Shown here: in pieces, positions 31,149 to 38,960 of the stretch
Layout: the number at the start of each line of letters is the position of its first letter
How positions within the stretch are numbered: the first letter of the stretch is position 1
Source: a virus
Virus record (IMG/VR): IMGVR_UViG_3300008120_000126
Coordinates: 1-45,450 of that record
Reading direction: 5' to 3' (one strand)
Length of the DNA: 45,450 bases
The notes under the pieces: model-generated
Told to the model about the DNA's origin: nothing
What the model saw: the letters and a program-made list of their open reading frames with translations, nothing else
The model's database searches: none
Translations under genes and position numbers: made by a program

Positions 31149-32021
31149 ATGACTGCCAACACACAAGACCTCCGTTCCCGCGCAATGCTCGTAACCCTCA
31201 ACATCAGCGTGTGGAACCCCAAGAAGAAAGACACCACAGCCACGCTTGAGACTCTGATCAAGCACGGCGCATCCTCGTCGGCTGGCGCGTTCATCAAGAA
31301 CCTCCTGCCCGACGGCTCCATCGACCGAGTCAAGAAGAGCGAGGGCGCTTTGCGCGCTCTGTTCTATAAGCACACCCTGCCGTGGCGCGACGAAGGCATT
31401 CGCATCCTTCCGTCCGCTGCGTGGGAAGACTTCGCCAACGAAGAGCGCGAGGTTAAGCGTGAGTTCTACGAGGCTGTCGGCGAGTTTCTGGTCAACTACG
31501 ATGCTCACCGCAACAGGGCCAAGGCCGCACTCAACGGGCTGTTCAGCGAGAGCGACTACCCGCCAGTCGAGGTTGTCCGCTCTAAGTTTGCTGTCCGTGT
31601 GTCATGGTTCCCCCTGCCAGACAGCGCCGACTTCCGAGTAGACCTCCCCGAAGAAGTGCGCCAGCAACTCAGCGCCGAGATTGACTCCGGAGTATCCGAG
31701 TCACTCAAGGTAGCTAGCGATGCTCTCTACACCCGACTGGGAGACGCTCTCGGTCGAGTTGTCGAACGCCTCGACGACAGCGACAAAGTGTTCCGTAACA
31801 CCCTCATCACTAACCTTCGGGAGCTGTGCGTTCAGATCCCCAAGCTCAACGTCATGGGCGACGAGACAATCCTGCGCCTTGTCGGTGAGACCGAGAAGAT
31901 TGCCAGCCTTGAGCCAGATCAGATTCGTGCGGATGAAACTGTCCGCAAAACCGCCCACAAGACAGCCGGAGACATCCTCGCTGCTATGGGCATCACGCAG
32001 CCAACCCAAATGGCTGCTTAA
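31149..32021 (+). CDS. DUF3150-like protein
   Basis: 290 aa from the ATG at 31149 with the AC-rich leader; upstream in-frame codons lie in the previous gene. The beginning 'MLVTLNISVWNPKKKD', then 'LPWRDEGIRILPSAAWEDF' and a central 'FAVRVSWFPLPDSADFRVDLPEE' give the layout of DUF3150-type proteins, which occur beside MoxR and VWA genes in phages and bacteria. Codon use is GC-biased like the MoxR/VWA pair, suggesting the three act together although unrelated genes now lie between them. The family name is a tentative recall. Confidence 0.5.
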   Translation: MTANTQDLRSRAMLVTLNISVWNPKKKDTTATLETLIKHGASSSAGAFIKNLLPDGSIDRVKKSEGALRALFYKHTLPWRDEGIRILPSAAWEDFANEEREVKREFYEAVGEFLVNYDAHRNRAKAALNGLFSESDYPPVEVVRSKFAVRVSWFPLPDSADFRVDLPEEVRQQLSAEIDSGVSESLKVASDALYTRLGDALGRVVERLDDSDKVFRNTLITNLRELCVQIPKLNVMGDETILRLVGETEKIASLEPDQIRADETVRKTAHKTAGDILAAMGITQPTQMAA

Positions 32022-32052
32022 CCTAAAACTTATTATCTTAAATTACAGTATT

Positions 32053-32454
32053 ATGCCTAAGAAAAAATCGCCAGCCAAAGATACTATCGCTACTTTAGTA
32101 GCATCAAAGATGTCGGGAAAATACCCCGAATTTGTAGACCAACTAATCAAGTTGGTCAAAGAGTTCCCAAGCGTAGAAAAGATTGAGTTTCAATTCAGCG
32201 GAGGAGGGGACAGCGGAGACATCGACCATATCGAATATCTTCCGGGCCTTCCCAACCCAGAGATGAAACCTCATTTCAACACCGACCCTGTATACAAAAT
32301 AGTATACGACGAAGCATCCTGCGACTGGGTTAACAACGACGGTGGCGGTGGGACGCTTACGGTAGACCTTGCGGAAGGGGAAATGCACCTGACCTCCTAC
32401 TACTACGAGCAAGTACAAAACGATTGCGACGACAAAACCATCTCGCTCCAATAA
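32053..32454 (+). CDS. DUF6878-like protein
   Basis: 133 aa from the ATG at 32053. 'IEFQFSGGGDSGDIDHIEY' and 'DWVNNDGGGGTLTVDLAEG' correspond to the G-x-GDSG and NN-x-GG-x-G blocks of DUF6878-type proteins. The product is acidic and beta-rich. Biochemical function of the family is not known to me. Confidence 0.6.
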   Translation: MPKKKSPAKDTIATLVASKMSGKYPEFVDQLIKLVKEFPSVEKIEFQFSGGGDSGDIDHIEYLPGLPNPEMKPHFNTDPVYKIVYDEASCDWVNNDGGGGTLTVDLAEGEMHLTSYYYEQVQNDCDDKTISLQ

Positions 32455-32455
32455 C

Positions 32456-32860
32456 ATGCACCCGTATCATCATTCGTTATCGTCCGCCAAGAAGTTCGGC
32501 GGCAAGCCTGAAGACTACCTCGCTATCCATCACTGGTTTGACGAGAGCAAGCGACACTACGCCGACTTCCGGCATCGTGTGCTTCGGCATCACTCGGAAG
32601 GCATCTATGCTTGCGAAGAGAAGTTCGGAGTAACAATCACAAACAGCGACGGCACTACGTTGCCTACTCGCTATATCGGTGAGCAACATGTCCGCGAGGA
32701 CATGGGCTTCATCCCTTCATTGCAGGACTGGTGCTCTAGCATCCAACCCCAAGAATGGATGCACCGCACACCCCAACATACCGACGCCGAGACCAAGGCG
32801 CAGGCTTTAGTGGGGGTGATACCTAAAAGACGTATTGAACTTAAAAAGAAACTTATATGA
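32456..32860 (+). CDS. DUF6915-like protein
   Basis: 134 aa. The His-rich start 'MHPYHHSLSSAKKFGGKPED', then 'IHHWFDESK', 'FRHRVLRHHSEGIY' and 'YIGEQHVREDMGFIPS' follow the DUF6915 consensus closely. The many conserved His, Asp and Glu residues suggest a metal site, but the activity is unknown. It starts 1 nt after the DUF6878-like gene and overlaps the next gene by 4 bp. Confidence 0.75.
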   Translation: MHPYHHSLSSAKKFGGKPEDYLAIHHWFDESKRHYADFRHRVLRHHSEGIYACEEKFGVTITNSDGTTLPTRYIGEQHVREDMGFIPSLQDWCSSIQPQEWMHRTPQHTDAETKAQALVGVIPKRRIELKKKLI

Positions 32861-33144
32861 AAGTAACCCGCCCACTCAAACGACCATATTCCTTCACAGC
32901 TAAAGTCCCAGGGAAGTTGTTCAACTTCTTTTTCCACTACAATAAACCGCTCTCTATGCAGAAAGGCAGGAATGTCCTGTCGATCCACTTCAAAGACGCG
33001 TGCCACTTTGTAGAAGGCTTAAGCTGCAAAGTTCCGATTGCCACTCGAAATCGCAAGTCACAACCCCGATGCGTGATGAGCGGCAAAGCAACAACAATTG
33101 AAATCCTCGATGTGGCTGGGGTGCCACACGCAGTTATCAAATAA
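32857..33144 (+). CDS. 95-aa basic protein, unknown
   Basis: ATGA overlap with the DUF6915-like gene. Lys/Arg-rich beta-type sequence ('RPLKRPYSFTAKVPGKLF'). No recognised domain. Confidence 0.6.
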   Translation: MKVTRPLKRPYSFTAKVPGKLFNFFFHYNKPLSMQKGRNVLSIHFKDACHFVEGLSCKVPIATRNRKSQPRCVMSGKATTIEILDVAGVPHAVIK

Positions 33145-33147
33145 ATT

Positions 33148-33780
33148 ATGATTGCTGAACAAGATGATGTTAAAACAGAATTCGAATTCCACGAGCTAAG
33201 CGATGCTTCCAAAGCCCGCGCAGTCGATAGATGTTTCGAGTCTGTCTGGGGCGATTGGCATTCTCACATTATAGAAGAGTGGGAAGACAAGCTCAAAGAA
33301 CACGGGTTCACAGACGCCGTCATAAACTTCTCCGGATTCCACAGTCAGGGCGACGGAGCTTCATTTACAGCGGACTTTAATTACGTTGGGGATGCAGCTT
33401 TGAAATGGCTGCAGCCAGAAGACGTTGCTAAGTTTATAGCCCTTAAAGTTATCTTAAAGATGGACGATGAGGACGCCAACCCAGAGTTGGAGATCATTGG
33501 CAAAATAACGCAGAGCGGTCATTACAGCCACGAGAATACAATGGGGGTTAGCGGAGATGTATATCCTGTATCAGAAGGATCTCACGATCCAATAGTTGAG
33601 TTCGTAGACTCGATGTCTCACAGCCTGCTAGACGCCGTGCTGCATAAAGCTAAAGATTTAGCTCAAGACCTATACTCTGCTTTAAACGCAGAGTATGACT
33701 ACCAAACAAGCGAAGAAAACGTAGCCGAATTGAGCCATGCTAACGGCTGGCGCTACGACGAACACGGAGATTTAATATGA
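33148..33780 (+). CDS. Conserved phage protein with 'SQGDGASF' motif
   Basis: 210 aa. 'FEFHELSDASKARAVDR', then 'DAVINFSGFHSQGDGASFTA' is a signature of a widespread phage/plasmid family, sometimes labelled as a toxin-antitoxin stability protein without firm proof. The rest is helical and acidic. The stop overlaps the next start by 4 bp. Confidence 0.6.
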   Translation: MIAEQDDVKTEFEFHELSDASKARAVDRCFESVWGDWHSHIIEEWEDKLKEHGFTDAVINFSGFHSQGDGASFTADFNYVGDAALKWLQPEDVAKFIALKVILKMDDEDANPELEIIGKITQSGHYSHENTMGVSGDVYPVSEGSHDPIVEFVDSMSHSLLDAVLHKAKDLAQDLYSALNAEYDYQTSEENVAELSHANGWRYDEHGDLI

Positions 33781-33962
33781 GAAAACCAACTGAAGAAGAC
33801 CTAGAGACATTACTAGAAGCAAGTAAACGTGCACTGCACGAACTAGAAATCGAGAACATCGGCCACTCCCACGTCACCTACTCACGTTTCTGGGAGTGCG
33901 ACAAAACAATAGACGAAGTTATGGAAGAATTAAAAGACGCCCTACGGCCCTACCAACAATAA
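33777..33962 (+). CDS. 61-aa acidic helical protein, unknown
   Basis: Coupled by ATGA overlap to the preceding gene. Glu-rich helices ('TEEDLETLLEASKRALHELE'). Unrecognised. Confidence 0.55.
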   Translation: MRKPTEEDLETLLEASKRALHELEIENIGHSHVTYSRFWECDKTIDEVMEELKDALRPYQQ

Positions 33963-33970
33963 AAAAAATT

Positions 33971-34225
33971 ATGGAAAACACAACAAACGAAACCCCATCA
34001 TGGGAAGAAATAACACCAACACTCCTTGAGTTAATTCATGGAGACAACGACGAAGCCGCCCAAGCTGCTATGCTTGACATCCGTAGGATGGCTAAGCTGG
34101 CAGACAAAGCAGCTCCGTTAGCCTGTATGCTAACTACAACACTCGACGCATTAGTAGAGCACGACGACGAGACAACAGAGCCGTTCGTTCGAAAACAGTT
34201 CGAGCAGCTATCCGAAAACAATTAA
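33971..34225 (+). CDS. 84-aa acidic protein, unknown
   Basis: Starts at the ATG at 33971 behind an A-run leader. Helical, acidic ('LLELIHGDNDEAAQAAMLDI'), reminiscent of small HEAT-like or anti-repressor proteins but not assignable. Confidence 0.5.
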   Translation: MENTTNETPSWEEITPTLLELIHGDNDEAAQAAMLDIRRMAKLADKAAPLACMLTTTLDALVEHDDETTEPFVRKQFEQLSENN

Positions 34226-34234
34226 ATTTGACAA

Positions 34235-34246
34235 GGTATAATATCT
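34235..34246 (+). promoter_or_regulatory. GGTATAATATCT box abutting a start codon
   Basis: The box ends one base before the ATG at 34247. If TATAAT is a -10, transcription would start at or inside the start codon, so either this gene starts at a later ATG (34277) or the box has another function here. Confidence 0.5.
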
Positions 34247-34438
34247 ATGGAACATCTGAGACACAGATCCGAATTGATGGGCAAACACTATTACGGGAGC
34301 AATCCCTGCATTCATCCGCTAATCATGGCGGAACTTATGATCCGGTTGGAGAACCGCCGAAAGGCCGAGCCTTCAACCCTGCGACCCAGCAATCTTTTAT
34401 CTAAGGTGCTATACACTTTGGCAAACCTTTTACCATAA
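34247..34438 (+). CDS. 63-aa protein, unknown
   Basis: Basic product with 'MEHLRHRSELMGKHYYGS'; an internal ATG at 34277 is an alternative start given the abutting box. The stop overlaps the next start (TAATG). Unrecognised. Confidence 0.5.
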   Translation: MEHLRHRSELMGKHYYGSNPCIHPLIMAELMIRLENRRKAEPSTLRPSNLLSKVLYTLANLLP

Positions 34439-34617
34439 TGCTAATAAACCAGAAAGCAGTTCGCGAGTATATCCTCGCTCAAGTCAAACAACTACGTCCT
34501 CATCACCCCTTCGAACGAGTTGGCACATCGTTTGTTGCCAGGATTGAGGGAGCTGTAAGGAACGCTGTAGTTCAAGAAATCAAAAACCACCCATCGAAAG
34601 GAAAGACATTACAATGA
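34438..34617 (+). CDS. 59-aa basic helical protein, unknown
   Basis: Overlaps its neighbours at both ends (TAATG, ATGA). The sequence 'RVGTSFVARIEGAVRNAV' followed by 'NHPSKGKTLQ' looks like a small conserved phage type with a helix-strand-helix core of histone-like size. DNA binding is a guess from composition. Confidence 0.6.
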   Translation: MLINQKAVREYILAQVKQLRPHHPFERVGTSFVARIEGAVRNAVVQEIKNHPSKGKTLQ

Positions 34618-34811
34618 CATATCACTTAAAGTCCCTCGCTGTAAAAGCTACCGCTATGATTATAGCCCTCTTGCTATGCGCAGCAGCGGCTTTACTTTTA
34701 AACAGACTTATAGGTTACTTAGACTCAGGTGTTACATCGCCTGTGACTTATGTGCTGCCTATCGTTGAAGACGGTAAATCTTTGTCGCACATAAAACGTG
34801 CGACATTTTAA
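34614..34811 (+). CDS. 65-aa single-pass membrane protein
   Basis: A short basic N-terminus (MTYHLKSLAVK) precedes one hydrophobic helix (residues ~12-33, LLLCAAAALLL core), then a ~30-residue polar tail. It could be a small inner-membrane effector; no lysis genes adjoin it. Overlaps the previous gene by 4 bp. Confidence 0.6.
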   Translation: MTYHLKSLAVKATAMIIALLLCAAAALLLNRLIGYLDSGVTSPVTYVLPIVEDGKSLSHIKRATF

Positions 34812-34836
34812 ACAATCACACCAACAGAAAACTCCA

Positions 34837-35199
34837 ATGAATACAAACCCAGACGACGACATTGACCCAGATACAGACTATGTGATTGGGCTTAGCCCAA
34901 AGATGCGGGAGAGAAACTCCGCTAAACATATCTGTTCACTCATCGAGAAAACTATAACCGGAGACCCTGGTGACTCGGATGATTTAGACAGCATTATGCT
35001 AAGCGTTTCGTCCTTGCTGGACGAAACCCCCTCCATACGAGTCTACAATCAAGAAGATAGCCCTCCAGTAGTCTCTATGTTTCGTCCAAAGGACTTAAGG
35101 CTTCTACTAGTACACGAAGACGAAATAGAAGACCCCCAAGTTCAGACAATAATCCGACATTTCGGATTCGACGGAACTACATTACGCCCTATCGAATGA
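34837..35199 (+). CDS. 120-aa acidic protein, unknown
   Basis: Start chosen at the ATG at 34837; upstream in-frame codons overlap the membrane-protein gene. Asp-rich N-terminus (NPDDDIDPDTDY), low net complexity, and a C-terminal 'IIRHFGFDGTTLRPIE'. ATGA overlap with the next gene. Unrecognised. Confidence 0.55.
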   Translation: MNTNPDDDIDPDTDYVIGLSPKMRERNSAKHICSLIEKTITGDPGDSDDLDSIMLSVSSLLDETPSIRVYNQEDSPPVVSMFRPKDLRLLLVHEDEIEDPQVQTIIRHFGFDGTTLRPIE

Positions 35200-35354
35200 G
35201 TAAACAGCCGCCTCCGCAAATCACTATCATCAAAAAACTACTCCAGTTCCATTGGAAAAAGTTTGTTGTTGCATTGGGCCTATGCCCCGATTGCGGAGGC
35301 GCGCTTAGGGCGTGTCGGTTCGGGCGCCCCTACTGCGAAAATTGCGATTTATGA
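35196..35354 (+). CDS. 52-aa zinc-ribbon protein
   Basis: Coupled at both ends by ATGA overlaps. A basic helix is followed by CPDC (residues 30-33) and CENC (47-50), a four-Cys zinc ribbon. Likely a small nucleic-acid or protein-binding factor. Confidence 0.65.
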   Translation: MSKQPPPQITIIKKLLQFHWKKFVVALGLCPDCGGALRACRFGRPYCENCDL

Positions 35355-35599
35355 CACAACAATACCCAGCATCAGAATACGAAGGAGACGCTTCCGAATG
35401 TGGAGCGCTATTTAAATACGAAGGAAAATGGTACGCCCCGAACTTGGAGTTCCGGCGTTTATTAGGTTTTTTCGGAGAGCCTCTTGTAAGAGATGTGATT
35501 AGCAACAGTAGAAAAGAGATAAACCCGTCCTCAATTACTGATGAGGTTGCTCAAGTGCTCCATAAAGTCTGTTTGTCACTTAAAAAGTCTAAAAAGTGA
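35351..35599 (+). CDS. 82-aa protein, unknown
   Basis: Start at the ATG overlapping the zinc-ribbon stop. 'CGALFKYEGKWYAPNLEFRR' then a helical Lys-rich end. No recognised domain. Confidence 0.55.
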   Translation: MTQQYPASEYEGDASECGALFKYEGKWYAPNLEFRRLLGFFGEPLVRDVISNSRKEINPSSITDEVAQVLHKVCLSLKKSKK

Positions 35600-35611
35600 C
35601 CGTCGCACAAT

Positions 35612-35806
35612 ATGAAGCCTTACCCAAAATGGACATGCCTACCATGCGGCAAGGAAAACGGCACCCAGCAGCGGGCCGTCTCGTGCTGGCACTACGGCAA
35701 ATGCGACGTTTGCGAAACCAATGCCGAAGTCACAGAACCACGGGACTTTGGGCATTTTAACAAGTGGTTTGAAAAGAAAACAAAACAAAAAATAACTATA
35801 AAATAA
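35612..35806 (+). CDS. 64-aa zinc-finger protein of a conserved phage type
   Basis: CLPC (residues 9-12) and CDVC (31-34) form a four-Cys site with an intervening 'SCWHYGK'; it is followed by 'VTEPRDFGHF', the end block of a small phage zinc-finger family of unknown function. Confidence 0.65.
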   Translation: MKPYPKWTCLPCGKENGTQQRAVSCWHYGKCDVCETNAEVTEPRDFGHFNKWFEKKTKQKITIK

Positions 35807-35807
35807 T

Positions 35808-36446
35808 ATGATACAATACGAGCTACCGTCCATTAACAGCAACTTCCGCACGGTGTTTAATAAAAATAAACCCAGCATTCTAATTGTAGATAACTTTTAT
35901 GACAACCCAGATAAAATTAGAGAGCACGCTTTAAAACAACCTTTCCGAGAAAACTTGCAGTTTTACAAAGGGCTAAGGTCCCAGGACACACTTCTTTTGC
36001 CTTATGTAAAAGAAGAGTTTGAAAGGTTACTTGGGGTAGAGATTTCTGATTGGCTGGGCCAAAGTGCAAACGGTATTTTTCAGAAGACCCTTAAGAAAGA
36101 CCCTTTGGTGTTCCACGCCGATAGCCAAGACTACGCTGGAGCAGTCTACTTAACCCCAAACCTGCCCCCTTCTATGGGAACGTCTATGTGGAAGCACAAA
36201 AAAACAGGGTGTAGGCGACCTCCTGAGCACCCCCTGGAAGTCCAGAATTCCGAGCAACGAAGCTCTAACGAAGTAGTGTTCACGAAAGACTCTTTGTTGG
36301 ATCCCTCTTATTGGGAGTTAGTAGACAAGGTAGGATCGGTGTACAATAGGTTAGTTCTTTGGGACGCAAAACTAATCCATTCTGCAAGCGAATACTCAGA
36401 AGAGACGGAGCGTTTAGTGCAACTGTTCTTTTTTAATATTAAGTGA
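35808..36446 (+). CDS. 2OG-Fe(II) oxygenase-like protein (DUF6445-type)
   Basis: 212 aa. 'VFHADSQDYAGAVYLTP' supplies H-x-D, 'GTSMWKHKKTG' is the mid strand, and 'NRLVLWDAKLIHSASEY' provides the distal His, matching the jelly-roll of 2-oxoglutarate/Fe(II) hydroxylases of the prolyl-hydroxylase type. It starts a block of late plus-strand genes that modify sugars. A substrate in the surface glycan or nucleotide-sugar pathway is inferred from neighbours. Confidence 0.65.
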   Translation: MIQYELPSINSNFRTVFNKNKPSILIVDNFYDNPDKIREHALKQPFRENLQFYKGLRSQDTLLLPYVKEEFERLLGVEISDWLGQSANGIFQKTLKKDPLVFHADSQDYAGAVYLTPNLPPSMGTSMWKHKKTGCRRPPEHPLEVQNSEQRSSNEVVFTKDSLLDPSYWELVDKVGSVYNRLVLWDAKLIHSASEYSEETERLVQLFFFNIK

Positions 36447-36452
36447 CATAAA

Positions 36453-37709
36453 ATGAACAATCTTAAGTTTAGTTTAATCACCCCTACTCATAAAGAAAAC
36501 CCATATTTGCTTGAACTATTTGATAGCATAGTTGCCCAGACCCATTCGAACTGGGAGTGGGTTTTATGGTTAAATGGATCTGTGACTAAGTCAGGGCTGC
36601 CAGATAGTATTTTAAGTTTTGCCGAAAAAAACGAAGATAAAATAAAGATTTATGAAGCCCCACAAGGCCCAAACTTTGTTGGTTTCCACAAGTTTGAAGC
36701 TTTTTCTAGAGGGTCGGGAGATGTCTTAGTAGAAATGGACCATGATGACATTCTTATTGAGAACTGCTTGGAGGAGCTTAATAAAGCGTTTGCAGATGAA
36801 GAGGTCGGGTTTGTGTACTCTGACGACTTAAAACTTCATATGCAGGATAAGTTCTACCCGTTTAACCCCAAGCATGGGTGGACGTACGACAAAGTTAAAT
36901 GGCGAGAAAAAGAACTTTTTAGAATGCACAGTTTCGAACCGTCCAGTCGATCAGTAGCATTTATTTGGTACGCTCCTGATCACGTTCGTGCTTGGAGAAA
37001 AACTGTTTACAATGAGGTTGGGGGGCATAACCCAAATCTCGAAATTTGTGACGACCAAGAACTGATGATTAGGACATACCTTAAAACAAAAATGGCTCAT
37101 ATACCTAAGCCACTTTATGTTTATCGTATCACCGGAGACAACACTTGGTTGGAGAAAAATTCTAAGATTCAGACAGAGACGGTTAGAATATTTAAAGAAT
37201 ACGCGTTTAGGCTAGCTGAAAGAGATTGTGAGTTGAAAAACTTACTTAAAGTAGATCTAGGAGGTGGGATTGACCCAAAACCAGGGTACATATCTATAGA
37301 CCAAAAAGACGCTCATATTATTTGCGATTTGAACGAAGGGATACCTCTAAAAGACAACTCTGTTGGGGTGTTAAATGCTAGCCACATCATAGAACATTTG
37401 AGAGATCCTATTAAAACTATGTCCGAGATACATCGGGTCTTGGCCGACGGGGGGTGGGCTATGATTGAAGTTCCGTCCACAGATGGGAGAGGAGCTTGGC
37501 AAGACCCAACTCATGTAAGCTTTTGGAATGAAAACAGCTTTTGGTATTACACACAATCGTCAAAAGCGAAGTACATAAGAAACACTACAGTTAAGTTTCA
37601 GATTTTTAGAAACGAAACGGTATGGTGGGATAACCAAGTTGCGGTTACCCATTGTTGGCTGTGCGCCATTAAATCAGACAATAAAAGACCAGGGCTTACT
37701 GATATATGA
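36453..37709 (+). CDS. Glycosyltransferase (GT2) fused to a class I methyltransferase
   Basis: 418 aa. Residues 1-~230 are a GT-A glycosyltransferase: 'FSLITPTHKENPYLLELFDS', 'VLVEMDHDD' (metal-binding acidic triad) and later 'ICDDQELMIR'. Residues ~270-415 are an SAM-methyltransferase: 'LKVDLGGGIDPKPGYISID' (motif I), 'IICDLNEGIPLKDNS', 'ASHIIEHLRDP' and 'EIHRVLADGG'. The two activities suggest transfer and capping methylation of a sugar chain. Codons are AT-rich compared with the middle block, consistent with separate acquisition. Overlaps the next gene by 4 bp. Confidence 0.85.
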   Translation: MNNLKFSLITPTHKENPYLLELFDSIVAQTHSNWEWVLWLNGSVTKSGLPDSILSFAEKNEDKIKIYEAPQGPNFVGFHKFEAFSRGSGDVLVEMDHDDILIENCLEELNKAFADEEVGFVYSDDLKLHMQDKFYPFNPKHGWTYDKVKWREKELFRMHSFEPSSRSVAFIWYAPDHVRAWRKTVYNEVGGHNPNLEICDDQELMIRTYLKTKMAHIPKPLYVYRITGDNTWLEKNSKIQTETVRIFKEYAFRLAERDCELKNLLKVDLGGGIDPKPGYISIDQKDAHIICDLNEGIPLKDNSVGVLNASHIIEHLRDPIKTMSEIHRVLADGGWAMIEVPSTDGRGAWQDPTHVSFWNENSFWYYTQSSKAKYIRNTTVKFQIFRNETVWWDNQVAVTHCWLCAIKSDNKRPGLTDI

Positions 37710-38542
37710 AAAAGAAACTACTATTTTATGGGAATTGCCATGCGTCCACAATAGCCACGTGGGTAAACACGTATTACTCTGACAAATATGAAGTTATTGA
37801 CTCAGAAAGTTCGGGGCTTTTAGATTTTCACGGAACCTATAAAAATTTCGCCGTATGGGTGGACAGCGTTTATAGGCAAACAAGCTACGCTGATAAAGTG
37901 CATGAGTGCGTTAAAAAAGCAGATTACTTCATCTATCAGCCTATAGAGCAAGCTGCGTGTGAAGCATTGCATACAAATTACTTAATTGAAAATATAGTTA
38001 CGGGGGCTTCAATATGCATCCCAAACAATAGGTTCTTTGGCTATCCTGTATGCGAAGCATCCCTGGCTCCGGTATTAAAGTACATATACAAAGAAGTGAC
38101 TAAAAATAGGCGAGACATATTCGAGTATTTGGTAAATGAAAAAGACCCTAAATTCAGTGAAATACTTTTAGATAAAGCTTCTGTTAGCATAGAAGACAAC
38201 AAAAAAAGGCTTCAAGAAAAAGCGCACTCAAGTTCAATCAAAATTGACATGACCTCTTTTATCGAAAGCAATTGGAAAAGCGATCTATTATTTGGGTGCC
38301 ACCATCATCCTATTGGGGTTTACTGGGCTAAGTTTGTAGCAAATTTCTTTTCGGCTATCGGAGAGACTGTAGACGAATCCTATAGAGAATATTTGCGATA
38401 CCCTTCTCAAAGCAAAGTCTTAAACATTAAAAAGTTTAGTTTTGTAAACGATATGCTCCCTAATATAACTCTGCCCAGTGACATTGATTTAATTCGAGAC
38501 CCCACTATAGACATAGTGCCTGAGTCGTCTCTAGAAAATTGA
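37706..38542 (+). CDS. WcbI-like polysaccharide acetyltransferase
   Basis: 278 aa. It starts 'KKLLFYGNCHASTIATWV' (the GNC block of WcbI-type enzymes), has 'YFIYQPIEQ', 'ICIPNNRFFGYP' and a late 'LLFGCHHHPIGVYWAKF' (His-rich block). WcbI proteins are putative acetyltransferases of capsule synthesis. With the oxygenase and GT-methyltransferase it makes a surface-modification cassette, perhaps for O-antigen conversion in lysogens or virion glycosylation. Confidence 0.7.
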   Translation: MKKKLLFYGNCHASTIATWVNTYYSDKYEVIDSESSGLLDFHGTYKNFAVWVDSVYRQTSYADKVHECVKKADYFIYQPIEQAACEALHTNYLIENIVTGASICIPNNRFFGYPVCEASLAPVLKYIYKEVTKNRRDIFEYLVNEKDPKFSEILLDKASVSIEDNKKRLQEKAHSSSIKIDMTSFIESNWKSDLLFGCHHHPIGVYWAKFVANFFSAIGETVDESYREYLRYPSQSKVLNIKKFSFVNDMLPNITLPSDIDLIRDPTIDIVPESSLEN

Positions 38543-38581
38543 CACGCATGGCTTAGCAATTACGATAATTACAGCAGGCAG

Positions 38582-38752
38582 ATGGATGACACGACCGAGA
38601 GCCTCTCAAAGAAGCGTTCTACTCGGTGGGACTGGGCGGCCTTATCGGCCCTTGACTCCCGAACGCCCACATCTGAAAAGGGAAGCGCGCTCCCGTCCCT
38701 GCACCCCTTTACCAAAGATCAGTACAAGCCCAGTAGCCATATTATTTCTTAG
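38582..38752 (+). CDS. 56-aa ORF at the end of the plus-strand operon, low confidence
   Basis: Reads from an ATG in the 200-nt convergent gap; polar product ('SKKRSTRWDWAALSALDSRT') with G/C-ending codons unlike the AT-rich cassette before it. It overlaps the convergent HNH-like gene by 11 bp. No obvious terminator hairpin with a T-run is seen in this gap. Confidence 0.4.
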   Translation: MDDTTESLSKKRSTRWDWAALSALDSRTPTSEKGSALPSLHPFTKDQYKPSSHIIS

Positions 38753-38960
38753 CTCGGTTAGCGCTAGCCGACATCATGTGCAGGTTTGATGGTGAGTTGT
38801 TCATCGGGTTAGAGTCTTTATGGTCAACGTCTTTTCCATCTCCTTTTCGTGCTCTCCCTTCGCGAACCATGCGACGTCGTGCGGCGTTTCTTTTAGCCCT
38901 GCGTTTTTTTTGCATAGGCGTTCCTTGGTAGTTTTTATATTCTTCTTTGTAGTCTCTCAT
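38742..38960 (-). CDS. Small HNH-like protein
   Basis: 72 aa; the ATG at 38960 overlaps the upstream stop (ATGA); a TTG five codons earlier is less likely. Strongly basic N-terminus, then 'GDGKDVDHKDSNPMNNSPSN' and 'HMMSASANRAKK', the D-H...N...N layout of minimal phage HNH endonucleases. In late operons such proteins can support terminase cleavage, or be homing remnants. It is the last gene of the minus-strand late operon in this part. Confidence 0.65.
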   Translation of the reverse strand: MRDYKEEYKNYQGTPMQKKRRAKRNAARRRMVREGRARKGDGKDVDHKDSNPMNNSPSNLHMMSASANRAKK

